From positions 434,001 to 498,000 of the forward strand of contig CAWIVH010000001.1 in the NCBI GenBank assembly GCA_963839475.1: DNA of 64,000 bases, in the 5' to 3' direction. Positions 18,810 to 28,352 of the stretch are shown piece after piece. The position numbers and the translations under genes are program-made. The first letter of the stretch is position 1, and each line of letters begins with the position of its first letter. The stretch is from CAWIVH01 sp963839475. Its GTDB lineage: Bacteria > Acidobacteriota > UBA6911. Below the pieces are notes generated by a model. The model made no database searches and was not told the DNA's origin. It worked only from the letters and a program-made list of their open reading frames with translations.

Positions 18810-19285
18810 AGTACACAGTCATGGAAAGTCCGGTGGGGCCGCTATCAATCGCAGGAGATGATGAGGGTTTGCACTTCATTCTGTTCGCCACCGGAAAGCG
18901 CGCGGCGAATCCCCTACCCGAGTGGCAAAAGGGGCTGTGCGCGGTCATTCGCGAGACTCAGAACCAGCTGGAAGCATATTTCGCAAAGAAACTGTCGCGA
19001 TTCGATCTACCCTTGAAACCGGAGGGGACCCCTTTTCAACTCGCAGTCTGGCATGAACTCGAGAATATCCCCTATGGGCATGTAGTTTCGTATGGTGAGC
19101 TTGCACGCCGGATCGGCAGGCCGCTAGCCTCCCGGGCGGTCGGCGCGGCAAACGGCGCGAATCCCATACCCATCGTGGTCCCATGCCACAGGGTAATCGG
19201 CAGCAATGGCAGGTTGACAGGTTATGGCGGCGGCCTCCCGATAAAAACGGCCTTGCTGGAGCTCGAAAAAGCCCGGCTTTTCTGA
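18806..19285 (+). CDS. ogt: Methylated-DNA-protein cysteine methyltransferase
   Basis: The 159-residue protein carries the active-site motif PCHRVIGSNGRLTGYGGG, with the Cys that removes methyl groups from O6-methylguanine in a single-turnover reaction. The DNA-binding wing segment GTPFQLAVWHELENIPYG and the residues SYGELARRIG also fit. The ATG overlaps the stop of the Ada-AlkA gene (ATGA), so the two are translated together and form one adaptive-response unit: the regulator lacks the C-terminal methyltransferase domain of E. coli Ada, and this gene supplies that activity. Confidence 0.95.
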   Translation: MKYTVMESPVGPLSIAGDDEGLHFILFATGKRAANPLPEWQKGLCAVIRETQNQLEAYFAKKLSRFDLPLKPEGTPFQLAVWHELENIPYGHVVSYGELARRIGRPLASRAVGAANGANPIPIVVPCHRVIGSNGRLTGYGGGLPIKTALLELEKARLF

Positions 19286-19752
19286 CCCCTAGCGCAATTC
19301 TCAGGTGTTCGGATGCGCTTCCAGGCCATGAACGGCGGTGACTATTCACGGGGGGCATGTCCCTGGCTTCCTCTCATCTTTTCCTCGCGAAAGGCCACGT
19401 GAAAGAATTCCATGGTGGCCCTCGCCTTTTCTGAGGATTGGGATTGCACAAATATAATAAGCTTAGGGAATTCATGAAACCGCCTAAGGATCAACTCAGT
19501 TAAACCTCGGACCTTCCTCAGGATTTTTCCCGGATCTTTTTCGTAACCCTATACATGTGACTGGCGCAGTTTGCTCCGGCCGTACATCCCGGCATCGCGA
19601 GTTAAAGGCAATGACGGGAAGAATGAACGCCCCTATCCAAAATAAAGGCCATAACGAAATCCATGGACAGGGGTGGGCCATCTTCCTCCGGGCGATGTCG
19701 GGTGACGGCCCTGGCATCCCACCGCATATAACTTAGGAAAGGCATAAGGCAC
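19286..19752. other. 467-bp intergenic region upstream of the Oar-like receptor
   Basis: I find no convincing gene here; short open frames on both strands lack ribosome sites and family resemblance. A TATAAT at 19453-19458 lies in a local AT-rich patch but has no matching -35 hexamer at 17 bp. The region probably holds the promoter of the TonB-dependent receptor gene. An AGGAAAGG about 10 bp before the ATG at 19753 serves as its ribosome site. Confidence 0.4.
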
Positions 19753-22700
19753 ATGAAAACGCCGCAATCTATTAGAGGCTTTCTTGTATTCCTCCTTGCA
19801 GCAGGAGCTTTGACGGGGTTGGTCGGGGCTCAAACCAGCAAAGGATCCATCGCAGGCACAATCAGGGACCCTTCGGAGGGTCTGGTGCCAGGGGCGGCTG
19901 TGACCGTAACGAACACGGACCTCGGTTCGTCACGCGAAGCCGTTACCGATGATGCCGGCAACTACAGGGTCGATGCGCTCCTTCCGGGCACTTACACGGT
20001 GACCGTATCGGCTCTCGGGTTCGCCAGGCTGCAAATCGCCAATGTGGAGGTCCGCTCGGCGTCGACGGCCACCGTGAACGGCGTGCTTCAGGTCAGCAGT
20101 CGCAGCGAGTCGGTGCTCGTTTCTGCGGATGTGGGTCAAGAAATTCAAACACAATCGGGCGAGTTGAGTGGGAACATCACCCGCACCGAAGTTGCCGAGC
20201 TTCCCATCAGCGGCCTGAATCCCATTTCCCTGGCGCTAACCCTGCCCGGCGTAAGCCAGCCGGCCAACCGGGACAACTTTGGCAACGGCGTAGGTTTTTC
20301 CGTCAACGGCACACGCCCTCGCGGCAACAACTTCCTGATCGACGGCCAGAGCAACAACGATCTTTCAATCACCGGGCAGGCTTTCCAACCAAACAACCTC
20401 GAGTCTATTGCGGAAGTGAAGGTCCTGACCAGCTCCTATAGCGCCGAGTTCGGCAAAGGAGGGGGATCAGTGACCAACGTCGTCACGCGCGGAGGCACCA
20501 ATACGCTGCATGGCTCGGCCTGGAACCTGTTCCGCAACTCCGCCATGAAAGCCATCGATGCGGGCAACAAACCTCCGGCTGGCAACATCGACAAGAAACC
20601 CGTGGAGGTCCAGAATACCTTCGGATTTTCTATCGGCGGTCCCGCGATAAAGGAAAAGCTCTTTTTCTTCGGAACCGCACAATGGGACCGGTTTCGCAGC
20701 ACGGCCTCGGACGACACCCTTCGGCTCCCCACCGAAGCAGGCGTCGCCGCCTTGAAGTCGCTGCCTTCGAATCCCCGGGTAAACGCACTCCTCGATGGTA
20801 TCGCCAACTTGAGAGGCGACCCGAACGTGAGCCCGTCGAGCATTGGTCTCGGCTTCGGCCGGCCCGCAGTGCAGACCGGGCTGGTGACTCCCTCCGGAAT
20901 CTCACAGTTCTCCAACATGTATGAGATGAGCGTCCGCGGCGATTACATACCGAAGCCGTCCGATACCCTTTCGGTGCGATACCTGCAAAGCCGCCAGACT
21001 TTTGCTCCCGACACTTTTGCAAATCCCGGGCAGTTACCGGGCTTCCGAACCTACCAGGGAGGTCCTGCAAAGATCTTCAGCTCGAGCTGGGTGCATGCTC
21101 CAGGGCCGAAAGCGGTGAATGAACTGCGCTTCGCCTGGAATTACATTGATTTCACTTTCGGTCTCCTGCCGGCAACGGCGGCCAATCCTGCATCTTCCGG
21201 TCCGACATCGATGATCAACGGCAATGGATTTCTTTCCGGCGCTGGAATCGGCGTAAACTCCGCATTTCCTCAGGGTCGGAATAACCAGACATGGCAGTTC
21301 CAGGATGTGCTGACAGTCATCCATGGGAATCATACGTTCAAGATGGGATTTGATGTCGCCAACTTCCTGGCGGAACAGGCCGTGCCATTCGACAACCGCG
21401 GCACCATCACCTACAACGCCGGCGGGGATTGCGGCGGTGTGCCCTGCACGGCCCTGGCGAACTTTGTCGACAACTACACCGGGTCCGCCGGCTCCGTCTC
21501 CAAGGTTTTCGGCAGTCCCATAACCAGGCCGAACCAGACCATTCAGGGTTACTATCTGGAAGATGCATGGCGCCTGCGTCAGAGCCTTACTCTCACCCTG
21601 GGCGTGCGATATGAATGTTTCGGTACCCCGCTGAATGTTCTCGACTACCCGGCGATTAATCCTGAGCTCGGACAGTTCAGCGATGCTTTTCCTACTGTCA
21701 TCAAACAAAAGCAAGATCTGAACAACCTGGCACCGAGAGTTGGCTTTGCTTACACTCCCCGCCTCTTGCCGAGGTTGTTTGGGAATGGAAAGACTGTGAT
21801 TCGCGGCGGATATGGCCTGTTCTACGATGGACTGTTCAACAATATTCTATTGAATTCGGCGGCTTCCGCTCCGAACGTTGCGGGTGGAACGATCACAGCC
21901 CCTGCGAGCGACCGGGGACTGGCTAATGCCAGCGGGCTCATATCCGCCATAGCGCCGGCGGCACCAAGCCCCTCCCTGAGCGTTACCTCGGTGGTATCGG
22001 ATATCGTCAGCCCGATCACTCACCAGTGGAACTTGAACGTCGAACGGGAGTTGCCCGGCAACTTCCTTCTGACCGCGGCATACGTTGGTACTGCCGGTGT
22101 TCGGCTCTTTGGCAACGACGAATTCAATTACCGCATTAACAATGTCCGCATCAATCGGTCCCGTGGAGCCGTGATGGCCCGCACCAATGGTCGCCATTCC
22201 TCGTATCACGGCGGCCAGTTCACGCTGGATCGCCGATTCTCTCATGGAATGATGATGCGCGGCAGCTATACGTTGTCCCGGACGCTCGACAACGGATCGG
22301 AAGTATTCACGACCAGCGGCGGCTCGACTCGAGTCCAGGATTTCGCCAGCCCGGGCAGCGACAAGGGTCTCTCCGTGTATCACCGCACACACCGGGTGGC
22401 GCTCACCTACGTTTACGAAATTCCGGGCGTGAAGTCCGAAGGGGCTGCGTGGATACCGGTTCGGGCACTCACCCGTGACTGGCAGGTCTCCGGCACCTAC
22501 TTTTATCAGACGGGTGCTCCCGAAACGATCTACATCGGCGGAATCGACACAAACAGCGACGGCAATGCATTCAACGGCCGGCCCGATTTGGGAAGTGCGT
22601 CGGCTCCCTTCAATTCGGTCGGGATCGACGGCACCCTGTTCGGTGTGCCAACGCCGGCAGGGATGTTTTACGAAGCCCAGAACTTTCTGAACTGCGACGA

Positions 22701-23022
22701 TGAAACCATCCCATGCAATCCCGCGAAGGCGGCTGATAATTTCCACTTCCTGGTGCGGTCGGGTATCGGCAATGTGGGCCGTAACACAGTGGAAACCAAC
22801 AGCCGTCACGACTGGACATTCGGCTTGACGCGCCGCTTCAGGATCCCGATCAGGGGTTTGGAAAGCCAGAACCTTGAATTGCGCGCCGAGATGTTCAATC
22901 CCTTCAATCATCCCAACCAGGGAATACCCATCCTGGACGTCCTGGATCCGGATTTTGACAACAACACAAAGACCCGATTTGGGGGCCGCGAAATTCGGTT
23001 CTGGCTGAAATGGAGATTCTAA
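19753..23022 (+). CDS. Oar-like TonB-dependent outer membrane receptor with N-terminal carboxypeptidase-regulatory domain
   Basis: The 1089-residue protein starts with a signal peptide (to about residue 28), followed by a beta-sandwich of the CarboxypepD_reg-like family (KGSIAGTIRDPSEGLVPGAAV, then NYRVDALLPGTYTVTVSA). A plug-like region follows (ELPISGLNPISLALTLPGVS, FSVNGTRPRGNNFLIDGQSNND) and then a long beta-barrel ending in an aromatic residue (WLKWRF). Acidobacteriota typically hold many of these receptors, thought to import glycans, peptides or metal complexes or to act as Oar-type surface proteins. The ligand cannot be read from the sequence. It is a single-gene unit followed by a hairpin at 23050. 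Confidence 0.88.
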   Translation: MKTPQSIRGFLVFLLAAGALTGLVGAQTSKGSIAGTIRDPSEGLVPGAAVTVTNTDLGSSREAVTDDAGNYRVDALLPGTYTVTVSALGFARLQIANVEVRSASTATVNGVLQVSSRSESVLVSADVGQEIQTQSGELSGNITRTEVAELPISGLNPISLALTLPGVSQPANRDNFGNGVGFSVNGTRPRGNNFLIDGQSNNDLSITGQAFQPNNLESIAEVKVLTSSYSAEFGKGGGSVTNVVTRGGTNTLHGSAWNLFRNSAMKAIDAGNKPPAGNIDKKPVEVQNTFGFSIGGPAIKEKLFFFGTAQWDRFRSTASDDTLRLPTEAGVAALKSLPSNPRVNALLDGIANLRGDPNVSPSSIGLGFGRPAVQTGLVTPSGISQFSNMYEMSVRGDYIPKPSDTLSVRYLQSRQTFAPDTFANPGQLPGFRTYQGGPAKIFSSSWVHAPGPKAVNELRFAWNYIDFTFGLLPATAANPASSGPTSMINGNGFLSGAGIGVNSAFPQGRNNQTWQFQDVLTVIHGNHTFKMGFDVANFLAEQAVPFDNRGTITYNAGGDCGGVPCTALANFVDNYTGSAGSVSKVFGSPITRPNQTIQGYYLEDAWRLRQSLTLTLGVRYECFGTPLNVLDYPAINPELGQFSDAFPTVIKQKQDLNNLAPRVGFAYTPRLLPRLFGNGKTVIRGGYGLFYDGLFNNILLNSAASAPNVAGGTITAPASDRGLANASGLISAIAPAAPSPSLSVTSVVSDIVSPITHQWNLNVERELPGNFLLTAAYVGTAGVRLFGNDEFNYRINNVRINRSRGAVMARTNGRHSSYHGGQFTLDRRFSHGMMMRGSYTLSRTLDNGSEVFTTSGGSTRVQDFASPGSDKGLSVYHRTHRVALTYVYEIPGVKSEGAAWIPVRALTRDWQVSGTYFYQTGAPETIYIGGIDTNSDGNAFNGRPDLGSASAPFNSVGIDGTLFGVPTPAGMFYEAQNFLNCDDETIPCNPAKAADNFHFLVRSGIGNVGRNTVETNSRHDWTFGLTRRFRIPIRGLESQNLELRAEMFNPFNHPNQGIPILDVLDPDFDNNTKTRFGGREIRFWLKWRF

Positions 23023-23049
23023 TTCAAGGGGCACCTGCGGCCAGTTCGA

Positions 23050-23080
23050 CCGGGAGGCTGTCCACCGGATGGCCTCCCGG
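23050..23080 (+). terminator. Hairpin after the Oar-like receptor gene
   Basis: The arms CCGGGAGGC (23050-23058) and GCCTCCCGG (23072-23080) are perfect reverse complements separated by 13 bases, 28 bp after the receptor stop codon. No T run follows, so a role as transcript end or 3' protection is inferred from position and stability. Confidence 0.5.
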
Positions 23081-23173
23081 ATCAGAATGATCGGCACCGA
23101 GCCTACTGCAGATTTTCTTCCTATCGCCGCATATTTCCACCGGCGCGCCCGAGAAGAATGCTTATGAGGGGAA

Positions 23174-25069
23174 TTATTTGGGGAAGCCCATGGAGCGGAG
23201 AATTTCCCGGTATTTTGGCTCATCCCTCAGGAGATCGTACCTGGGATCAGCCTTGAGCACAATCAGCCCCACATCACGACGAACCAAGGCCTTCTCCAAC
23301 CACTCGAGAGCGCGATTTTTGTCACCCAGTCCGACATAGATCAAGGCGATCCTGGCTGCATCGACATATTGACGGGAAGAAAGCTGCAGCAGTTCCTCGA
23401 GAACCTTGCGAGCCTCCTCCTTTTTACCAGCCATTCCGTAAGCAAAACCAAGATCAGCCTGTGCAATAGGGCTCGGATTGGTCGCGGGGATGCCTTTTTT
23501 GATTTCCTGAAGACCTTCCTCCGGCTTTCCTGTCAATAAGAGCAGCGTGCCCAATCTCCTGCGCGATATCTCGTGGTGCGGATCCAGTTCCAGGGCTACG
23601 AGGATCTCCTTCCTGGCCAGATCATACTGGCGGGCCGAGGCGTAGACGCGCCAGCCGAGCGCAGTGTGCGGCAGAGGCGACAGGCTATCGGTTTGGATCG
23701 CAAGCAGAATTTCGGAGCGGGCTTCCTCTGTCCGTCCAATAGCTGAGAGCAGATTGGCATACCAGTGATGGGCCGTCAGGTAGCCCGGATTTAGGCTGAT
23801 GGCTCTTCGAAATCCTTTTTCGGCCTCGGCCCAGTTCCAATCCTGGCAAAAGGAGCACATTGCCAACGAAGCATGGGCTTCCCCAAGCTCCGGATCAAGC
23901 TCCAGGGCCTTCAGGGCCGCCGCGCGGGCCCTTGGAAACGCGTCCGACGGCGGGTAGTCGGCATACTCGTTGAGCATCATCCAGGCATCCGCGACCCCGG
24001 CGTAGGCGCGGGCATATTTTGGATCGTTCCGGATTGCCTCCTCAAAATATTCGACTGCCTTTCGTATATCTTCCGGCGTCCTTCGATTCCAAAAGAACCT
24101 TCCTCGCAGATAGGCCTCATGCGCCTGCGGGACCACAGGCCGCTTCCCGGCAATCCGGATTTGATCTTTTTCACTCAGAGTGATATTGATGCGCCGCGCA
24201 ACAGCGTGCGCCAATTCGTTCTGAACGTCGAGAATGCCGCTCAATTCGCGATCATAGCTTTCAGCCCAGAGGTGGGTTTGATCGCTTACCTGGATGAGCT
24301 GGGCTGTGACTCGCGCACGCCCGCCTTCGCGTCTCACGGTTCCCTCCAGCACATAATTGGCCCTGAGTTCGCGTCCGATCTGGTCGACGCTCTTTCGTGC
24401 GCCCTTGTATTGCATCACCGTTGTCCGGGCGATGACTTTCAGCCGCTCCGGTTGCAGGCTGCCCAGTTGGGTAATCATCTCCTCAGTCAACCCATCGCTG
24501 AAGTATTCCTGTTCCTGGTTTCCTCCGAGGTTCTCGAAAGGCAAAACCGCAAGAACAGCGCTTTCATCCGCGGATCGGGAGGAGACCCTCAGATAATGAC
24601 GTAAAACAAAAACCGCGATTCCAATCAGCGCTATCAGAAAGAGCCCGCCGAGAACAGCGGGCCATCGGGATGTCCGATGCGGGGCTTGTGTCGCGAGCTC
24701 CGGCTCGGAGTTAACGGCGGCTGGAACAGATTCATCTTTCGTGATGGGCGGCTCAAGCCGCACGACCGGCGCAATCAACCGGTATCCTCTGCGAGGCACG
24801 GTTTGAATGAAACGCGGATTTCTTGCGTCGTCGCCGAGAGCCTTGCGCAGCTCCGATATGGAATAAGTAAGAACCTCATCTGTAACAAAAGTGCCTTCCC
24901 ATAGAGCCTTGAGGATCGTTTCCTTGGAGAGCACATCCCCGGGATGTTCCGCCAGAAAGACCAGAACCTCGATCACCTTCGGTTCAACCGGGATGATCTT
25001 GTCCCCACTCGTGATCCGATTAAGGTCACGCTGAACAAGCCATTCGCCCACGCTGAATTCGTTGTTCAT
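23174..25069 (-). CDS. CadC-like winged-helix membrane regulator with TPR repeats
   Basis: The 631-residue protein begins with an OmpR/PhoB-type winged helix (residues 1-105, with SKETILKALWEGTFVTDEV and RFIQTVPRRGYRLIAPV). One transmembrane helix (about 140-165) follows, then a TolB/FlgO-like region (LAVLPFENLGGNQEQEYFSDGLTEEMITQLG around 180-310) and TPR repeats to the end. The layout matches the ToxR/CadC class, where the membrane protein binds DNA directly in response to periplasmic signals; Acidobacteriota carry many such genes. The target is unknown; the neighbours are the Oar-like receptor and the MttB-like gene. Confidence 0.88.
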   Translation of the reverse strand: MNNEFSVGEWLVQRDLNRITSGDKIIPVEPKVIEVLVFLAEHPGDVLSKETILKALWEGTFVTDEVLTYSISELRKALGDDARNPRFIQTVPRRGYRLIAPVVRLEPPITKDESVPAAVNSEPELATQAPHRTSRWPAVLGGLFLIALIGIAVFVLRHYLRVSSRSADESAVLAVLPFENLGGNQEQEYFSDGLTEEMITQLGSLQPERLKVIARTTVMQYKGARKSVDQIGRELRANYVLEGTVRREGGRARVTAQLIQVSDQTHLWAESYDRELSGILDVQNELAHAVARRINITLSEKDQIRIAGKRPVVPQAHEAYLRGRFFWNRRTPEDIRKAVEYFEEAIRNDPKYARAYAGVADAWMMLNEYADYPPSDAFPRARAAALKALELDPELGEAHASLAMCSFCQDWNWAEAEKGFRRAISLNPGYLTAHHWYANLLSAIGRTEEARSEILLAIQTDSLSPLPHTALGWRVYASARQYDLARKEILVALELDPHHEISRRRLGTLLLLTGKPEEGLQEIKKGIPATNPSPIAQADLGFAYGMAGKKEEARKVLEELLQLSSRQYVDAARIALIYVGLGDKNRALEWLEKALVRRDVGLIVLKADPRYDLLRDEPKYREILRSMGFPK

Positions 25070-25262
25070 TCCGGTCCTCAGAAAATCAGAGATTCAACTT
25101 CCTAGCATAGCGCAGCTTTCGAATAATGAGGCAAAGGATTCAAAATCAATTCGATAATGGTCGAGAGGCGCGGCCCAGCTCTCCCGCAATCACCAGGCAA
25201 TCTTATTCGATCGGGATCAGGTGGTTCCGGCTATCCGTCACACAACGGGATCTTCCCACAAA

Positions 25263-26660
25263 TCAGGACCTTGTCATCCGGCCCAGGTGCCAGCTGGAGA
25301 TTTCCTCCAGCGCCAGAATCTGCTCTTCGGAGAGTCCATTACTTACAGGTCTTTTGATGAGTTCTTCTGCCAGCGCCTCGGCCTTCTGCTCCAGCCGCGG
25401 GCTTCCCTCTTCGTTCCATTGACCCCGGCGTTTTCGGCAAAGCAGCCGCGGGTAGAAGAATTCCGTCCGGCACTTCCGGAGAGTGTGGGAGGTATCCAGA
25501 AAAGAGCCGCCGATTCCCACCTCGCGGATCAGTTCCAGGGCAATGCTGCCCGGATCCGTATCAAAGCCTCGTTGAAACTTTTTCAGGTAGGAGATCATTT
25601 CATTATCGATCACGGCTTGCGCCGGCGAAATGGTCAGCTCTGATTCCAATTGTCCGATTCCCCATATGGCGGAGACTCCACTTGCCAGGTGAGTGTAATA
25701 ACCGAACATTTTTTCCAGGGCGGCCTGGGGGTCGGGAGTCATGGCCTCGGTTGAAACCCAGGAGGCCGAGGGAAGCTGGTAAAACCTTCCCATCAGTCCT
25801 GAAAGGCAGGCCAACAGGGCATTTTCAGGAGCGCCTGTGACCGCAATCGCGGTTCTCATGTCAAAGATGTGCGCCAGTCCCAGGTTGTAGATCGAGGGCC
25901 GTCCCGGTTCCAGCAACTGATTGACCACCAGCCCCGCCAAGATTTCCGCGTTGCCGACCGCCGCGGTGCCCGCCAGCGTGATGGGCCCCGAGGTGCCGGC
26001 CATGGGCTCCCCGTTCACAGTCACCGGGATCCCTGCTCCGGCGCTGTTTTTGTAGATTTCCAGTGCCAGGTGTGTCCAACGCAGCGGGCCGTGGGCGGTG
26101 AAACCTATGCTGAACCAGGGATGGTTTCCCACCACCTTTTTCATTTCCTTCAGGGTGGAAGCTCCCTCGGGCGTGAAACAAAGTACCCGAAGATGTTTCC
26201 GGCTGTTCCGCGCCATGATCTCCAATCCCTTGATGTCCCGCGCGGCCGGGAGAACGTCCTCCATGGCCATTCCGAAAACTACGCTGACATTCTCCAGCTG
26301 CTCCAGCAGACGGGCCATTTCGGCCATATCTCCGGAAGTGAACAGGCGGTGCCTTCCTCCTTTCCAGATCGACATCCCCGGAACGGACCAGAAAGTGGAT
26401 TCGCTCTCCGGGCCAAGCGAAACCGCCTGTCCGGCCCTATCGGTCAGTTCGACCTGCCGGGGACAAAGTTCCAGCGCCTCCTGAACCAGTTTGCGGGGAA
26501 TTTTGATAATGTCGGAAGCTGCGCCGGAACGAGCCCCGCGGCTGATGAGAAGTTGGCAGATTTCGTCATGTTCCAGGCGGATCCCGGGATCTTCCAGCAA
26601 TGACAGGGAGGTGTCGTGAATCTTCTGGGCCGCGTCAGCCGGAATCAAGGGACCCTTCAT
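25263..26660 (-). CDS. MttB-family methyltransferase without pyrrolysine (trimethylamine/glycine betaine type)
   Basis: The 465-residue protein resembles trimethylamine:corrinoid methyltransferase. Visible features are the N-terminal IHDTSLSLLEDPGIRLEHDE, the barrel segments VTVNGEPMAGTSGPITLAGTAAV and SIYNLGLAHIFDMRTAIAVTGAPE, and the stretch DPQAALEKMFGYYTHLASG. There is no in-frame amber codon, so it belongs to the non-pyrrolysine branch, whose studied members demethylate quaternary amines such as glycine betaine or proline betaine. I chose the ATG at 26660 (GGAGG 8 bp upstream). It is a solo gene; the nearest corrinoid protein is encoded at 13092, and pairing with it is inference. Confidence 0.85.
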   Translation of the reverse strand: MKGPLIPADAAQKIHDTSLSLLEDPGIRLEHDEICQLLISRGARSGAASDIIKIPRKLVQEALELCPRQVELTDRAGQAVSLGPESESTFWSVPGMSIWKGGRHRLFTSGDMAEMARLLEQLENVSVVFGMAMEDVLPAARDIKGLEIMARNSRKHLRVLCFTPEGASTLKEMKKVVGNHPWFSIGFTAHGPLRWTHLALEIYKNSAGAGIPVTVNGEPMAGTSGPITLAGTAAVGNAEILAGLVVNQLLEPGRPSIYNLGLAHIFDMRTAIAVTGAPENALLACLSGLMGRFYQLPSASWVSTEAMTPDPQAALEKMFGYYTHLASGVSAIWGIGQLESELTISPAQAVIDNEMISYLKKFQRGFDTDPGSIALELIREVGIGGSFLDTSHTLRKCRTEFFYPRLLCRKRRGQWNEEGSPRLEQKAEALAEELIKRPVSNGLSEEQILALEEISSWHLGRMTRS

Positions 26661-26840
26661 CGCCGGAACCTCCATTGGGAGTAATTGTGAAAACCGCAAG
26701 ATTCTAACTTGAAGAAAGATTCATTAACCAGACTGGAGTTGAATTGGGTGGTAATATCAGGGCCAATCTCCTGCAATGCCGGCAAAATAACAGATGCAAC
26801 AACCTCCCAGCCTCGCTGCAATGTGATTTATGATATCTGG

Positions 26841-26870
26841 CGGATTCACACCCACGTGGGTGTGAATCCG
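26841..26870. promoter_or_regulatory. Perfect 30-bp palindrome upstream of the esterase gene
   Basis: The half CGGATTCACACCCAC (26841-26855) is followed without a spacer by its exact reverse complement. It lies 55 bp before the ATG at 26926 and 180 bp before the divergent MttB-like gene. A loop-free perfect palindrome of this length fits a binding site for a dimeric regulator; a transcribed hairpin is the alternative. A related half-site, GGGTGTGAA, occurs near 9536 in front of the TPR gene. Confidence 0.5.
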
Positions 26871-26925
26871 TCATCCCGAATGAATCGTGACGGCAGGCCT
26901 GGCCCCTGCCGCTGGGAGGCCCATC

Positions 26926-28230
26926 ATGGCCGACAAGATCGTTTTGCGTTACCGAATTGCTTGTGTTGCCGGACTGATCCTGATCCTTCTGCTTGCCGCA
27001 ACGTCTGCGCACCCCTCGCTTGCGGACGCTGGGGTGGCAGCACCACTTGTTCGCGGGAATGAGGCAACCGCCGCTCAGGAAGGGCCGCGCCAGAATATGA
27101 CTGGCGCCTACGGCGCCTGGCTGGCTGACCGGGTTCTGGGGAATGGCCCAGCCTCGCTCTCTTTCCGAACTGGAAAGTGGAAAACCCCGGGGGAGTGGCG
27201 CGCGGTCGCGCGAACCCGGCTGATCGAGCGTATCGCACCTGTCGACCAGGGAAGCAAACCGCAGGTCCGCCTCGACTGGAAGGGAGAATACGAAGGTCTT
27301 CACGTCGAGCGCCTGTCATGGCAGTTGCCCGCCGGTCCCAGGACGGAGGCGGTCTTTCTCAAGCCGCTCGGAGCGACGGGGCGATTGCCGGCGATCCTCG
27401 CACTCCACGATCACGGCGGTAACAAATTCATGGGTTGGCGCAAAATTGCCCGCATCGGCCCCGACCCCTGGAAAATCCAGGCGGATCATCAGCAAAACTA
27501 TTACGGCGGTGTGGCCTGGGCCAACGAGATCGCACGGCGGGGCTATGCGGTCCTGGTTCACGACACTTTTCCGTTCGCAAGCCGGCGGGTTCTGGCGGCC
27601 GATGTCCCCGAGAGAATCCGGCAGGGCGCCGCGGATCCGGATCCGGCTGACGAGGAAGGCGTCAACCAATACAACGCCTTCGCCGGCAACCATGAGCACG
27701 TCATGGAGAAGAGCCTGCTGTGCGCGGGAACTACCTGGCCGGGAGTCTACGTGCCCGAAGACCAGCGGGCTTTGGACATTCTTGCGGCACGTGATGACGT
27801 GGATCCGCTGCGCCTCGGGTGCGCTGGCCTCTCAGGAGGCGGAATGAGAACCGTTTTTCTTGGCGGCATCGACGACCGGATTCGGGCCGCCGTCGCCGTA
27901 GGTTTCATGACCACCTGGCGCGACTTCCTGCTCGACAAATGCTTCACCCATACCTGGATGACCTACGTCCCTCTCCTTCCGCGCGAACTCGATTTTCCGG
28001 AAATCCTCGCGCTTCGAGCTCCCGCGCCGACGATGGTCCTCAACTGTACGGAGGATCCGCTCTACACGTTGCCGGAAATGGAACGGGCCGACGGGATGCT
28101 GCGCGAAACCTTCCGCCTTGCGGGCGCTGCCGCGATGTACGAATCCAAGTTTTATTCTGGCGGGCACAAGTTCGATCTGAAGATGCAGGCGGATGCTTTC
28201 GCGTGGTTCGACCGCCATCTCAGGAACTGA
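26926..28230 (+). CDS. Secreted alpha/beta hydrolase (acetyl xylan esterase/dienelactone hydrolase-like)
   Basis: The ATG at 26926 has GGGAGG 6 bp upstream and gives a signal-anchor peptide (IACVAGLILILLLAATSAHPS). The 434-residue protein contains an alpha/beta hydrolase fold: LPAILALHDHGGNK as the oxyanion strand, the nucleophile elbow GLSGGGM with its Ser, NCTEDPLYT with the acid, and GGHKFD with the His. It is most like large secreted esterases that deacylate polysaccharides or related compounds. The downstream gene (122 bp away, same strand) encodes a Tat-exported TIM-barrel protein and may share the transcript. Confidence 0.78.
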   Translation: MADKIVLRYRIACVAGLILILLLAATSAHPSLADAGVAAPLVRGNEATAAQEGPRQNMTGAYGAWLADRVLGNGPASLSFRTGKWKTPGEWRAVARTRLIERIAPVDQGSKPQVRLDWKGEYEGLHVERLSWQLPAGPRTEAVFLKPLGATGRLPAILALHDHGGNKFMGWRKIARIGPDPWKIQADHQQNYYGGVAWANEIARRGYAVLVHDTFPFASRRVLAADVPERIRQGAADPDPADEEGVNQYNAFAGNHEHVMEKSLLCAGTTWPGVYVPEDQRALDILAARDDVDPLRLGCAGLSGGGMRTVFLGGIDDRIRAAVAVGFMTTWRDFLLDKCFTHTWMTYVPLLPRELDFPEILALRAPAPTMVLNCTEDPLYTLPEMERADGMLRETFRLAGAAAMYESKFYSGGHKFDLKMQADAFAWFDRHLRN

Positions 28231-28352
28231 CCAAATCGGCCAAGGCGAATGAAGCCGAGGAAAGCAGCCCGAAGACCGCGCCATCCAGAACTCCAGGTTG
28301 CATCCGCTGCGGGGATCAGCATACAATGCGGTTCCATTCTCCCGGAGCGCCT

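Noticed and set aside
19496..19717. A 73-codon minus-strand open frame upstream of the receptor
   Set aside because: No ribosome site and no signal or domain pattern; probably chance.
21847..23223. A 458-codon open frame on the minus strand
   Set aside because: It lies opposite the Oar-like receptor and also overlaps the end of the winged-helix regulator; composition and lack of motifs mark it as a shadow.
27819..28352. An upstream extension of the TIM-barrel gene
   Set aside because: The extension overlaps the esterase in another frame. The ATG at 28353 has a ribosome site and begins a twin-arginine signal.
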